Source: Nitrospirota bacterium | GTDB taxonomy: Bacteria; Nitrospirota; JACRHJ01 | Assembly: GCA_016212105.1 (NCBI GenBank) | Contig: JACRHJ010000013.1 | Span: 1-46,781 of the forward strand | Length of the DNA stretch: 46,781 nucleotides | Direction: 5' to 3' | Shown: positions 7,040 to 14,513 of the stretch, piece after piece | Position numbering within the stretch: position 1 is the first letter of the stretch | Layout: each line of letters begins with the position of its first letter | Notes under the pieces: generated by a model | Told to the model about the DNA's origin: nothing | Databases searched by the model: none | What the model saw: only the letters and a program-made list of their open reading frames with translations | Program-made: the position numbers and the translations under genes

Positions 7040-7170
7040 GTGTCGGCCCTTTCTATATTGTCTTTGCGAGGAGCCGAAGGCGACGCGGCAATCTCCTCCT
7101 GTAAGAACTGAGATTGCCGCGCTTCGCTCGCAATGACGACAAAGGGCCAACGCAAAGAAAGGGCCGACAC
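7040..7170. repeat. Nested inverted-repeat element with perfect 15-bp ends
   Basis: The left end 7040-7054 (GTGTCGGCCCTTTCT) is a perfect 15/15 inverted repeat of 7156-7170. Inside lies a second inverted pair, around GCGGCAATCTC (left) and GAGATTGCCGC (right), flanked by TTGCGAG/CTCGCAA. A further GGTCGGCCCCTACAT repeat follows at 7174-7188. No open frame and no obvious target duplication. This fills most of the 345-nt gap between DUF401 and the GerMN gene. Confidence 0.85.
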
Positions 7171-7246
7171 GCGGGTCGGCCCCTACATAAAAACAATACA
7201 CAAACCCGTGCGCACCGGGCACCGGCGCAGCCCCTCCGCCCCTGCC

Positions 7247-7837
7247 CTATTCCTTTATCAGCGCGGTCCTCGGAGCGAACGGCCGCGATGCGTCTATGTG
7301 CCCCGCGAGGGTGTCCAGCCGGCTGCCCTCCACGAGTATCTGCACCTCGGCGATCTCCGGGAAGTTCGCCGTGAGGGTGTCCACCAGAGAGTATATCGTC
7401 AGCGTCTCGGTCCAGGCGCCGCCGGGGTACTCCGTCTGCAGCTCCCGCGAGAAGTCAACGTATACCGTACCCTTGCCGTCGATGAAGACGCCCTTCACCC
7501 TCGCCCCGGCGGGGAAGGTCGGGGTCAGACCCGAAACCGGGCCCCGCACAAGCTCCTCCACGACCTGCCTCACGCGGGCGTTTCTCTCGGAACGTTCCGG
7601 CACGTCCCGCTGCTCCGCCTTGAGGTTCCTGCCGTCCGTGGACGAGAAGTAGAGTGTCACGGACAGCGTGGGGCCTGAGTAGCTGGTCATCTGGTCGAAG
7701 GCAGCGCCTTCTGTTTCCGTATCCGGCCTCGCGTCCCTGAAGAAGAGGTAGGCGCTTACGCCGAGCGCAAGGGCCAAGACGGCCGCTATCGCAACCCAGA
7801 ACCACAGCCCGCCGCCTCCCTTGATCCGTCCTTCCAT
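7247..7837 (-). CDS. Membrane-anchored GerMN-domain protein
   Basis: 196 residues. A short basic N-terminus is followed by one hydrophobic segment (about residues 12-32), then a periplasmic domain with TLYFSSTDGRNL, VVEELVRGP and a VYVDFSREL core followed by IYSLVDTLTANFPEIAEVQILVEG; this order matches the GerMN domain (PF10646) first described in spore germination protein GerM. Such domains also occur in non-spore-formers next to cell-wall amidases. It starts 6 nt after the amidase stop, so the two are probably co-translated and act together on peptidoglycan (inference). Confidence 0.85.
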   Translation of the reverse strand: MEGRIKGGGGLWFWVAIAAVLALALGVSAYLFFRDARPDTETEGAAFDQMTSYSGPTLSVTLYFSSTDGRNLKAEQRDVPERSERNARVRQVVEELVRGPVSGLTPTFPAGARVKGVFIDGKGTVYVDFSRELQTEYPGGAWTETLTIYSLVDTLTANFPEIAEVQILVEGSRLDTLAGHIDASRPFAPRTALIKE

Positions 7838-7843
7838 AGGCCT

Positions 7844-8908
7844 CTACTCCCCCCCTCTCGCGTAACTGCTTATCCCGACCGCAAGGTGCCGGGCGAACCT
7901 GTCATGGAATGCGTCCTCGGCCAGCGCGCCGCCCTCGGTGGACCCGCCAAGCGAGCCCGCCTCCACGACCACGGCGGGCATTGCAAGGCCCTGCACCCCG
8001 GCGAGGCGCGTCTGCCGGACCTCCGGCCTTTCACCGTAGAGCTTCGAGAGGGAACCCGATACGGCCGCCGCGAGGTCTATGCTGTCCGGGAGATAAGGCG
8101 CGTTCTGATCCGGCCAAGCGGACGGCCCGGACTTCGTCCCAAGCTCGCCCGCGTCCATCGTCAATACCGCCGCCTGCTCCCGCATAGGCCCGAACGAGCC
8201 CCCGGCGTGTATCGAGACAAACACGTCCGCCCGCGCGGCGTTCGCTATGCCCGCCCTGACGTCCGGAGTGACGGCCACGTCCTTGTCCCTTGTCAGGACG
8301 ACCCTGTACCCTGCGTCCGTCAGGAGCTTGCGCACGCGGAGTGCGATGTCGAGCGTGAGGTCGCCCTCGGCCATGCCGCCCGTGCCGTCGGGTTTCACGG
8401 CTGCGCCGCCGTGGCCGGGGTCTATGGCTACAGTCCTGACGGTGCGTCCGTACGGCAGGAACGGCTTAGGCCCGGACTTGGCATAAATGTCGAGGACGAG
8501 GGTGTCCGGAGAAGTCAGCCGGGACGCGCGGACGCCTCCCGCCTCCTGCCCGAGCTTAATCACTATGCCGCGCTTTGCATACCCCTCCTGGACGAAGTCC
8601 ACGCCCCTGACCAGGCCGTCCACCGACGGGACCGGCGCGAATGTGAGCGCGAGCAGGCCGTCCACCGGGTAGAAGACAACCCGCCTGCCTGCCTCGTCCA
8701 GGTTTATCTTGAAGCCGGCCGGGCCGGCCGAGTCCGTCTCGAACACGAGCCTCGTGAACCCGGCGTAGCTCTTGTGTCCGGCGTACCGGACCTCCATCAT
8801 CATCGGCTCGACTTCCGGCAGGGCCGGGGCGGCGGTCGTGAGGGCAATGGCAGCCGTTAGGATTATTATTGATATACAGCGGGTTACGCTTATTGGTGGT
8901 GTTCGCAT
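7844..8908 (-). CDS. N-acetylmuramoyl-L-alanine amidase (Amidase_3) with AMIN-like domain
   Basis: 354 residues. A signal peptide (about 1-32, ending near PALPE) leads into a beta-rich AMIN-like segment (about 35-145), then the zinc amidase domain (about 157-350). Expected zinc ligands are present: H166 in IDPGHGG, E181 in GGMAEGDLTLDIAL and H234 in SIHAGGS; a catalytic Glu is offered by VVVEAGSLGG. SIHAGGS replaces the usual SxHAN and SLGG replaces FxSN, so it is a divergent member. It cleaves the bond between MurNAc and L-Ala in periplasmic peptidoglycan. First gene of a two-gene operon with the GerMN protein. Confidence 0.88.
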   Translation of the reverse strand: MRTPPISVTRCISIIILTAAIALTTAAPALPEVEPMMMEVRYAGHKSYAGFTRLVFETDSAGPAGFKINLDEAGRRVVFYPVDGLLALTFAPVPSVDGLVRGVDFVQEGYAKRGIVIKLGQEAGGVRASRLTSPDTLVLDIYAKSGPKPFLPYGRTVRTVAIDPGHGGAAVKPDGTGGMAEGDLTLDIALRVRKLLTDAGYRVVLTRDKDVAVTPDVRAGIANAARADVFVSIHAGGSFGPMREQAAVLTMDAGELGTKSGPSAWPDQNAPYLPDSIDLAAAVSGSLSKLYGERPEVRQTRLAGVQGLAMPAVVVEAGSLGGSTEGGALAEDAFHDRFARHLAVGISSYARGGE

Positions 8909-9022
8909 GACGTACTAATGTACCACAAAGACACCCCGCAGGTAAAGCCCAACCTGACATATATCATCTTTTTTCAGGAGTCAGGTCATGGCTGTATTTT
9001 TTCGAGGGGGTATACTATCTTC

Positions 9023-9757
9023 ATGATTATAGACGCGCACAACCACCTGGGCGGCCCGGACAAGGGCGACGGGAAGTCCCAGTCGCCCGACGAGATAATC
9101 GCCGTTATGGACAAGGCGGGCATAGACCGCGCCGTCGTCTTCCCGTTCAACGAGGCGGAGCCTGGCGTCTCGTTCTCGCGCCCGAACGAGTATATCGCAC
9201 ACGCGGTGTACAGGCACCCGGACAGGCTGACCGGCTTCTGCCGACTCGACCCCAACTTCGGAGGCCAGGCAGTGAAGGAGCTGGAGCGGTGCGTAAAGGA
9301 ACTCGGCCTCTCCGGCATAAAACTGCACCCGTCGAGCCAGGGCTTCGCCCTCGACCACCCGGCGCTGCACGACATCCTCACCGCGGCGCAGGAGTTACGG
9401 CTGCCGGTGGTATTCGATACCGGCAAAGCCATGTCGCCGCCTTCCGGCATCGCCGCCCTCGCGCTGAAGTTCCCGGGGCTCACCTTCATCATGGCGCACA
9501 TGAACCTCTACGACGAGTCCATCTCAGCGGCGAAGGCGGCGTCTAACATATACATACAGACCACTGGTTATTTCAACATAAAACGGCTCGGCAACGCGTT
9601 CCGTGAACTGGGCGCGGACCGGTTCATGGCGGGCAGCGACTCGCCGTATCTCAGGATGGAACGCGAACTGGAGAAGGTTTCTTCCATTGACGACTTAACC
9701 AAATCCGAAAGGGGGTCGATACTCGGAGGAAATATCAGCAGGGTGCTGGGCCTGTAA
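9023..9757 (+). CDS. TIM-barrel amidohydrolase (Amidohydro_2 family)
   Basis: 244 residues from ATG 9023; an upstream extension lacks similarity and is compositionally different. Metal-site features: DAHNH at residues 4-8, IKLHPSSQGF near 95, FIMAHMN near 155 and GSDSPY near 205. This is the PF04909 pattern; members include hydrolases and non-oxidative decarboxylases. The short length and lack of pathway neighbours prevent naming a substrate. It stands alone, divergent from the amidase. A TATACT sequence at 9011-9016 is too close to the ATG to be convincing as its promoter. Confidence 0.8.
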   Translation: MIIDAHNHLGGPDKGDGKSQSPDEIIAVMDKAGIDRAVVFPFNEAEPGVSFSRPNEYIAHAVYRHPDRLTGFCRLDPNFGGQAVKELERCVKELGLSGIKLHPSSQGFALDHPALHDILTAAQELRLPVVFDTGKAMSPPSGIAALALKFPGLTFIMAHMNLYDESISAAKAASNIYIQTTGYFNIKRLGNAFRELGADRFMAGSDSPYLRMERELEKVSSIDDLTKSERGSILGGNISRVLGL

Positions 9758-9763
9758 CCCGTT

Positions 9764-9808
9764 TTGACGGGACCCGGCGCTTGTGGTAGATTTTATCACT
9801 GAAGCGCC
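9764..9808 (+). promoter_or_regulatory. Promoter and flanking inverted repeat of the octaheme cytochrome gene
   Basis: TTGACG (9764-9769), 17-nt spacer, TAGATT (9787-9792). The -10 box is enclosed by an inverted repeat GGCGCTT (9776-9782) / AAGCGCC (9802-9808), the geometry of a repressor operator or a 5' hairpin. The cytochrome ATG is 70 nt downstream, after AAGGAGAA. Confidence 0.5.
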
Positions 9809-9878
9809 ATGAGCATTTCGCGGGTCCGGGTCACGTCGTTTGTGCAGTTGGTGTCCATTTTGAAAAAGGAGAAATGCC

Positions 9879-11090
9879 ATGGAGTTTAAGTCTATGATGA
9901 AAAGGTGCATGATGGTTCTGGCGGCCGGTTTCGTACTGCTCGCATACGGCGCGGCCCCGGCCATCGCGGCAAAGGGCCCCGTGATAAACGACTGCGTCAC
10001 CTGCCATGAGAAGGTATCCCCGCAGATAGTAAAGGACTGGAAAGAGTGCAAGATGTCCGGGCTGTTCGCCTGTGACAAGTGTCACGGCAAGGAGCACAAT
10101 ACCATGACCGACTTCGCCAAGGCGAAGATGCCGACAGCGGACACCTGCAAGCCCTGCCACGGCAAGCAGGTCGAGCAGTTCAACAACGGCAAGCACTCGC
10201 TCGCGTGGGTCGCATTGCAGGCGATGCCCAAGACCGGCTCCCAGCCGCACCAGATAATGGAAGGCATGAAGGGCTGCGGCGGCTGCCACAGGATTGGATA
10301 TCAGGGAGGCAAGTGCGACTCCTGCCATACCCGCCACAAGTTCTCCAAGGCCGAGGCGCAGAAGCCCGAGGCATGCGGCACCTGCCACATGGGCTTCGAC
10401 CACCCGCAGTACGAGATGTGGGGCACCTCCAAGCACGGCATGATATACGCCATGGAAGGCGACACCGGCCGCGCGCCCAAGTGCCAGACCTGCCACATGG
10501 ACGGCGGCGACCACGGCGTGATGACCAGCTGGGGCTTCCTCGCCCTCAGGCTCCCGGAGGACGACGCCGCATGGATGGCGGACAGGGTCACGATACTCCA
10601 GGCGCTTAACGTCCTCGACGACAAGGGCCAGCCGACCGGCCGTCTCGACGTTGTAAAGGCTGGCAAGGTCGCCAGGCTCACCAAGGAGGAATGGCAGGGC
10701 CCGAGGGACAAGATGATTAAGGTCTGCTCGAACTGCCACTCTGGGTCCTTCGTCAAGAAGAACCTACAGGCCGCCGACGAGATCATCAAGGAGGCCGACA
10801 AGCTGATGGCCGAGGCCATCCGCACCGTGGACGGCCTGTACAAGGACGGCATTCTCGAGAGGCCGAAGGACGCGCCGTTCTCGGTGGACCTGCTGACCTT
10901 CTACGACGCCCCGACCGCGATCGAGCAGACGCTCTACGTCATGCTTCTCGAGCACAGGATGAGGACGTTCCAGGGCGCGTTCCACATGAACCCGGACTAC
11001 ATGCACTGGTACGGCTGGGCCGAGATGAAGAAGGACCTGGTCGAGATAAAGGAAGAGGCCGCGAAGTTGCGGGCCGAACACGGCAAGTAG
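9879..11090 (+). CDS. Octaheme cytochrome c, hydroxylamine-oxidoreductase-like
   Basis: 403 residues with a Sec signal peptide (about 1-31, APAIAAKG). Exactly eight CxxCH heme sites begin at C39, C65, C90, C133, C146, C166, C202 and C283, the count and spacing of the HAO/octaheme (OCC) family. Family-like segments: MWGTSKHGMIYAMEG near 180, MTSWGFLALRLP near 215, and a helical C-terminus with FHMNPDYMHWYGW near 369-380. Such periplasmic enzymes interconvert hydroxylamine, nitrite and ammonia in different lineages. Which direction applies here depends on whether a tyrosine (for example Y374 or Y378) aligns with the heme-crosslinking Tyr of true HAO, which I cannot align. No quinol-oxidising partner gene is adjacent. 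It has its own promoter and terminator. Confidence 0.88.
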   Translation: MEFKSMMKRCMMVLAAGFVLLAYGAAPAIAAKGPVINDCVTCHEKVSPQIVKDWKECKMSGLFACDKCHGKEHNTMTDFAKAKMPTADTCKPCHGKQVEQFNNGKHSLAWVALQAMPKTGSQPHQIMEGMKGCGGCHRIGYQGGKCDSCHTRHKFSKAEAQKPEACGTCHMGFDHPQYEMWGTSKHGMIYAMEGDTGRAPKCQTCHMDGGDHGVMTSWGFLALRLPEDDAAWMADRVTILQALNVLDDKGQPTGRLDVVKAGKVARLTKEEWQGPRDKMIKVCSNCHSGSFVKKNLQAADEIIKEADKLMAEAIRTVDGLYKDGILERPKDAPFSVDLLTFYDAPTAIEQTLYVMLLEHRMRTFQGAFHMNPDYMHWYGWAEMKKDLVEIKEEAAKLRAEHGK

Positions 11091-11117
11091 GGTTTGCCGC
11101 TACGCTGTGACTATGAC

Positions 11118-11150
11118 GGGGGGCCCGCGAGGGTCCCCCGGTTTTGTTTT
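11118..11150 (+). terminator. Rho-independent terminator after the octaheme cytochrome
   Basis: Nine-pair stem GGGGGGCCC (11118-11126) / GGGTCCCCC (11131-11139) with one G-U pair and a GCGA tetraloop, followed by a T-rich tail GGTTTTGTTTT. It lies 28 nt after the stop codon. Confidence 0.85.
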
Positions 11151-11156
11151 GCAGGA

Positions 11157-11197
11157 GGCCCCCAGCCCCCCTGCCCCGCAGGTAGGGAGGGGGAAGA
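11157..11197. repeat. Dispersed palindromic repeat, second copy of an mqnB-internal element
   Basis: GGCCCCCAGCCCCCCTGCCCC followed by CAGGTAGGGAGGGGGAAGA matches 669-715 inside mqnB with small differences. It sits just after the cytochrome terminator. Confidence 0.8.
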
Positions 11198-11224
11198 CAT
11201 GACACCAACACGTCACGAATTATC

Positions 11225-11335
11225 TTGACTGACACCGGTTCTGCGGGTTAAGCCTGTCCGCAGAAAGAACCATGCACTACCATTCACAGCCGCGTACTAC
11301 CACAGCGTAGGGCCCGGCAGTTGCACTCGGTTTAC
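11225..11335 (+). ncRNA. Candidate small structured RNA upstream of an orphan terminator
   Basis: The gap between the cytochrome terminator and the decayed SPFH gene has no open frame of note. It does hold TTGACT (11225-11230) with a weak TTAAGC -10 at 17 nt, and a stem TTCTGCGG (11239-11246) / CCGCAGAA (11258-11265) whose lower part extends as GGTT/AACC. A small CTAC-GTAG hairpin lies near 11297-11310, and a strong terminator follows at 11336-11373. A terminator with no gene before it hints at a short transcript. The weak -10 and the hairpin overlapping the promoter region argue against it, so this is tentative. Confidence 0.25.
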
Positions 11336-11373
11336 AATAGCCCGCACATATTGAAGTGACGGGCTATTTTTTT
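11336..11373 (+). terminator. Strong terminator without an obvious upstream gene
   Basis: Perfect 9-bp stem AATAGCCCG (11336-11344) / CGGGCTATT (11360-11368) with a 15-nt loop and a run of seven Ts (11367-11373). The nearest upstream gene already has its own terminator at 11118-11150. Confidence 0.85.
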
Positions 11374-11403
11374 ATCCGCACCCAACATAGAAAGGCAGAC
11401 TAC

Positions 11404-12212
11404 ATGGGACTTGGGGTCCTGCTGCCTGGCACGTTCAGTATCAACACCGCGCTGTTCAAGGCCTAGAGATTCGAAGCGACCGTCGTGCCCGCAAACCAGG
11501 TCGGCCTCGTCACCGCACTCGACGGCCAGCCGCTCCCGGAGAGCGAGTACGTGGCGAAGTCGGTCACGAACCACAACGACTACCAGGACGCCTCGCGGTT
11601 CCTCGCGGAGGTCGCGGGCGCGCGCGGTCGACGAGATTATAAGCGACGAGTCCGCCGAGAACATCGAGACCAGGCTACGGAAGGGTTTCGAGCGCTACGT
11701 CGTGCCCAAGGGATACCGCGGCATCCAGCAGGAGGTCGCAGGGCCAGGCCGGTACTACCTGAACAGGCGCGCCTACATCGCGTACATCATAGACACCACG
11801 AACATCACGATCGACTGGGACAACGCGCACGAGACGAGGTTCGATCCGCTGAAGGTCATATCCAAGGACGGCTTCCCCATCGACGTCTCGGTAAAGGTCG
11901 TCGTCAGGGTGCGCCCCGGCCAGGCGCCGTACATGGTCTCGAAGATAGGTTCGATAGACAACCTCATCCTGCACGTGATACACCCGATGATAGACTCGTC
12001 CTTCAGGAACCGGACGTCGTCCACGTCCGCTATGAACTTCATGCAGGACAGGCAGGAGGAGCAGAGGAATGCGGAGCAGACCCGCATAGCGACGGAGAAG
12101 ACGCGAGCCGAGGCGAACCAGCAGATGGCTATAAAGAACGTGGAGGGCGAGGGCGAATCCCTGAGGCTCAAGGCGCAGGGCGAGGCCGCTGGCGCAGGTT
12201 GGGGCTGGGTTA
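11404..12212 (+). pseudogene. Decayed SPFH/band-7 (flotillin-like) gene
   Basis: From ATG 11404 the reading is MGLGVLLPGTFSINTALFKA, an in-frame TAG at 11464, then RFEATVVPANQVGLVTALDG and LPESEYVAKSV in the same frame up to about 11625. There a frame change joins to a second frame with YVVPKGYRGIQQEVAGPGRY, TTNITIDWDNAHETRFDPLK, DGFPIDVSVKVVVRV, SSTSAMNFMQDRQEEQ and AEANQQMAIKNVEGEGESLR. The order is that of SPFH-domain proteins that scaffold membrane microdomains (family knowledge). Expected middle and C-terminal blocks are missing. Premature stop, frameshift and deletions all point to a pseudogene. Terminator-like hairpin follows at 12225-12255. Confidence 0.85.
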
Positions 12213-12224
12213 TTGTTTTCATGC

Positions 12225-12255
12225 GGGGGACCCCCGGTAGGGCCCCCCGTTGTTT
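12225..12255 (+). terminator. Terminator-like hairpin after the SPFH pseudogene
   Basis: GGGGGACCC (12225-12233) pairs with GGGCCCCCC (12240-12248) apart from one A-C mismatch, loop CCGGTA, then GTTGTTT. Closely similar in sequence to the terminator at 11118-11150. Confidence 0.6.
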
Positions 12256-12299
12256 ATTGAAGAGACGCCCGCAGTCTCCTTCCCCCGCATGCCACGCCA

Positions 12300-12331
12300 A
12301 AACAAAAGTCCCCACCGATGGTGAGGACTTT
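12300..12331 (-). terminator. Terminator of the SurA_N-like gene
   Basis: Read on the minus strand: AAAGTCC-T-CACC, ATC loop, GGTG-G-GGACTTT, then TGTTTT. Stem of 7+4 pairs with one mismatch and a T-rich tail, 67 nt beyond the stop of the gene at 12398-13129. A second hairpin GCCGGC/GCCGGC at 12347-12364 lies between them. Confidence 0.65.
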
Positions 12332-12397
12332 GTCAACTGAAACTGGGCCGGCGGACATGCCGGCGTTGTTGTTTCTATGTAGATACCGTGTCCCGGC

Positions 12398-13129
12398 TTA
12401 ACCTTTAATGCCAAGGTCCGTGTTCTCCACTATCAGGTCCTTTTCCATGTAACCCCTCCTCAGGGCCTGCACCATGGAACGGAGCGTCTTGTCCTGGGCC
12501 GTATTTGTAAGCATCTGGAAGATGCTCATCTTCTGGGACTCGAACTCCTCCTGCTTGAACTCCTTGCCCTGCCCGGCGACCTGTTTCTTGTAGTATTCAA
12601 GCACCTCGGCGTCCTGTACGTAGACCGCGTCCTTTATCACCTTCTTGAACTTCTCGACCACCATGTCCTGTCTCATCGCCCGCTCAAACACGGCCGGGGT
12701 CATGTTGTTGGCCTTGAGAACATCTTCGTAGCGCTCCTTGCTGAAGCTGCCGCCGTCGCCCTTGAACGCCTGGACCTCAAGCACGGCCTCGGAAAGCTCC
12801 TCGTCCGACACCTGTATCCCGCGCTTCTCGGCCTCGAGGAGCAGCACCCTCTTGTCGATTAGCGAGTCGAGGGTCCTCCTGGGCAGGTTCAGCTTCTCCA
12901 TGAAGCCTTCCGGGATGTTGCCCTGGTAGACCTGCCTGTAGGTGTCCTCGGTATTGTAGAGCGCCTTCTGGTACTCGTCCAGGCCTATGACGCTGTCGCC
13001 CACCTTGGCCGCGTACTGGCCCTCGGACTCAGAGCCTACTATCCAGCCGCCCGTGCCGATGAATGCAAGTGTGACAACCGCAAGAAGCACCTTTATCGCT
13101 ATAGGGTATCTGTGGATTAACTCGATCAT
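12398..13129 (-). CDS. Membrane-anchored SurA_N/PpiD-like periplasmic chaperone without PPIase domain
   Basis: 243 residues. One N-terminal transmembrane segment (about 12-32, IKVLLAVVTLAFIGTGGWIVG) is followed by VAKVGDSVIGLDEYQKAL-type sequence: AAKVGDSVIGLDEYQKALY, LDSLIDKRVLLLEAEKRGI, VSDEELSEAV and FERAMRQDMVVEKF. This is the SurA_N_3/PpiD N-terminal arrangement used for binding unfolded outer-membrane proteins. No parvulin isomerase domain follows, so it is shorter than PpiD (about 620). A good promoter and GGAGGAG ribosome site lie upstream and a terminator downstream, so it is monocistronic. Confidence 0.85.
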   Translation of the reverse strand: MIELIHRYPIAIKVLLAVVTLAFIGTGGWIVGSESEGQYAAKVGDSVIGLDEYQKALYNTEDTYRQVYQGNIPEGFMEKLNLPRRTLDSLIDKRVLLLEAEKRGIQVSDEELSEAVLEVQAFKGDGGSFSKERYEDVLKANNMTPAVFERAMRQDMVVEKFKKVIKDAVYVQDAEVLEYYKKQVAGQGKEFKQEEFESQKMSIFQMLTNTAQDKTLRSMVQALRRGYMEKDLIVENTDLGIKG

Positions 13130-13177
13130 GACTCGTAAACTCCTCCGGGTTGTTTTGTTGCTCGTGTACAGCCTATG

Positions 13178-13206
13178 ACTATATAAAAATATCGCCGGGA
13201 AATCAA
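13178..13206 (-). promoter_or_regulatory. Sigma-70-like promoter of the SurA_N-like gene
   Basis: On the minus strand TTGATT (13206-13201), 17-nt spacer, TATAGT (13183-13178). Leader of about 45 nt with CCGGAGGAG before the ATG. Confidence 0.6.
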
Positions 13207-13225
13207 CTGTTATTTGATACGGGGG

Positions 13226-14083
13226 TCAGGAGAGCGCCGTGTCGAGCACCACCGAGGCCAGGAGCAGCATGATGTAGACGATGGACAGGCCGAACGCGCG
13301 GCCGTACCGCCCCGACCGGAAGACGTCGTACCAGCTCACTGCAAGGTAGACGAAGCCGAGCGCCGCCGCTGCCGCAGCGAAGCCCGCCGAGCAGTACCCG
13401 AACAACCAGAGCGACACGACGAGGGGCGTGATGGCCGTGGCGTAGACGAACATGAACGCCTTTGTGTATTCCTCGCCGAGCGTGGCCGGCATTGCAGGCA
13501 GCCCAGCCGCCCGGTAGTCCTCTCCGTACTTGAGCGCGAGGGCGAGGAAGTGCGGCGGCTGCCACATCAGCATGACGAGGAAGAGTATAAGGCCGTCGAG
13601 GCCCAGCGCCGGATCGACCGACGCGTATCCTATGAGCACCGGGAGCGCGCCGGGTATGCCGCCCAGCACAGTACCGAACGGGGTGCGCCTCTTGAGGCAG
13701 AGCGTGTAAAGGACGGCGTAGGACACCGAGGCCGCGAGTATCAGCAGCGCGGCCACTGTATTGATATATACGTATGATATTGCGAGAGACGCCATTATGA
13801 GGGCCGAGGAGAGCGCGGCCGCCCGCCGCCCGCCGAGCGCGGCGAGGGCAACGCTTCGCCGCGACAGCCGGGACATGAAGGCGTCCGTGCCGGACTCGAG
13901 GACGACGTTCAGCCCTGCCGAGCCGGATGCGGCCATGACTATGCAGAGGACCGCGAGCGCGGCTCGGGCCGGCTCCGGGAAACCGTGACCCGCGAGCGCG
14001 GCCCCGGCCAGGCCAGCGACAGCGACGCCTAATGCGATGCCGGGCTTGAGGACGAGGAAGGCGGAGTAAATCGACAATCTCAT
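13226..14083 (-). CDS. ctaB: Protoheme IX farnesyltransferase (heme O synthase)
   Basis: 285 residues with about eight hydrophobic helices (UbiA superfamily). It attaches a farnesyl group to heme B to make heme O in the inner membrane. Family motifs: LNVVLESGTDAFMSR (N59, E63, D67) for the prenyl-diphosphate/Mg site, LKRRTPFGTVLGGIPGALPV near 128, and WQPPHFLALALKYGEDYRAAG near 172. The first aspartate of the usual NxxxDxxxD motif is glutamate here, which keeps the charge but is uncommon. It is the last gene of the oxidase cluster, separated from ctaA by about 430 nt of repeats, so it may be transcribed separately. Confidence 0.92.
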   Translation of the reverse strand: MRLSIYSAFLVLKPGIALGVAVAGLAGAALAGHGFPEPARAALAVLCIVMAASGSAGLNVVLESGTDAFMSRLSRRSVALAALGGRRAAALSSALIMASLAISYVYINTVAALLILAASVSYAVLYTLCLKRRTPFGTVLGGIPGALPVLIGYASVDPALGLDGLILFLVMLMWQPPHFLALALKYGEDYRAAGLPAMPATLGEEYTKAFMFVYATAITPLVVSLWLFGYCSAGFAAAAAALGFVYLAVSWYDVFRSGRYGRAFGLSIVYIMLLLASVVLDTALS

Positions 14084-14107
14084 AACTCCCCCAGAAATAT
14101 GCCGCCA

Positions 14108-14505
14108 GGTCCGTCATTCCCGCGAAGGCTGGAATCCAGGGTTTTCATGTTTCCCTCATCGGTGTCATTCTGAGCCCCGGCTTTAGGCATACCGGGGCAG
14201 GCTGCGCGAAGAATCTGCCCGTATACGATCGAATTGCAGGGGCGCAGTTTATCTGCGCCCACTCCGAACCGTAGGGGCCGTACCAAGCGAAGCGCGTGTC
14301 GGCCCTGCCTGTCACCCCCGTGCAAACGGGGGTCCATTTTGAATGTGCGAGTTACAATGGATTCCCGCTTTCGCGGGAATGACAACCAAAGAGGGCAGGC
14401 ACGGGGGCCTGCCCCTACATTAAAACAATTCCTGAATTCCCGTCTTCACGGGGATGTCGGGAAATCCAACTCCCCCTCGTTCCCCCTTTTTCAAAGGGGG
14501 ATGGA
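14108..14505. repeat. Mosaic of dispersed repeats between ctaA and ctaB
   Basis: No gene lies in this gap. Elements in order: a TTCCCGCGAAGGCTGGAAT hairpin (14118-14136); the 69-nt TGTCATTCTGAGCCCCGGCT element (14163-14231); GGGGCGCAG/CTGCGCCC (near 14239-14260); a GTAGGGGCCG...TCGGCCCT unit; a 91-nt composite at 14296-14386 shared with 42201-42291; GGGCAGGC...GCCTGCCCC (14394-14417); and CCCCCTTTTTCAAAGGGGG near 14480-14500. Confidence 0.85.
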
Positions 14506-14513
14506 AGAGATGT

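Noticed and set aside
9011..9016. TATACT as the promoter of the amidohydrolase gene
   Set aside because: It lies 6 nt before the ATG and has no matching -35 element.
14108..14505. CRISPR-like array from the many repeats
   Set aside because: Units differ in length and sequence, are palindromic modules rather than one direct repeat, and have no regular spacers or cas genes.
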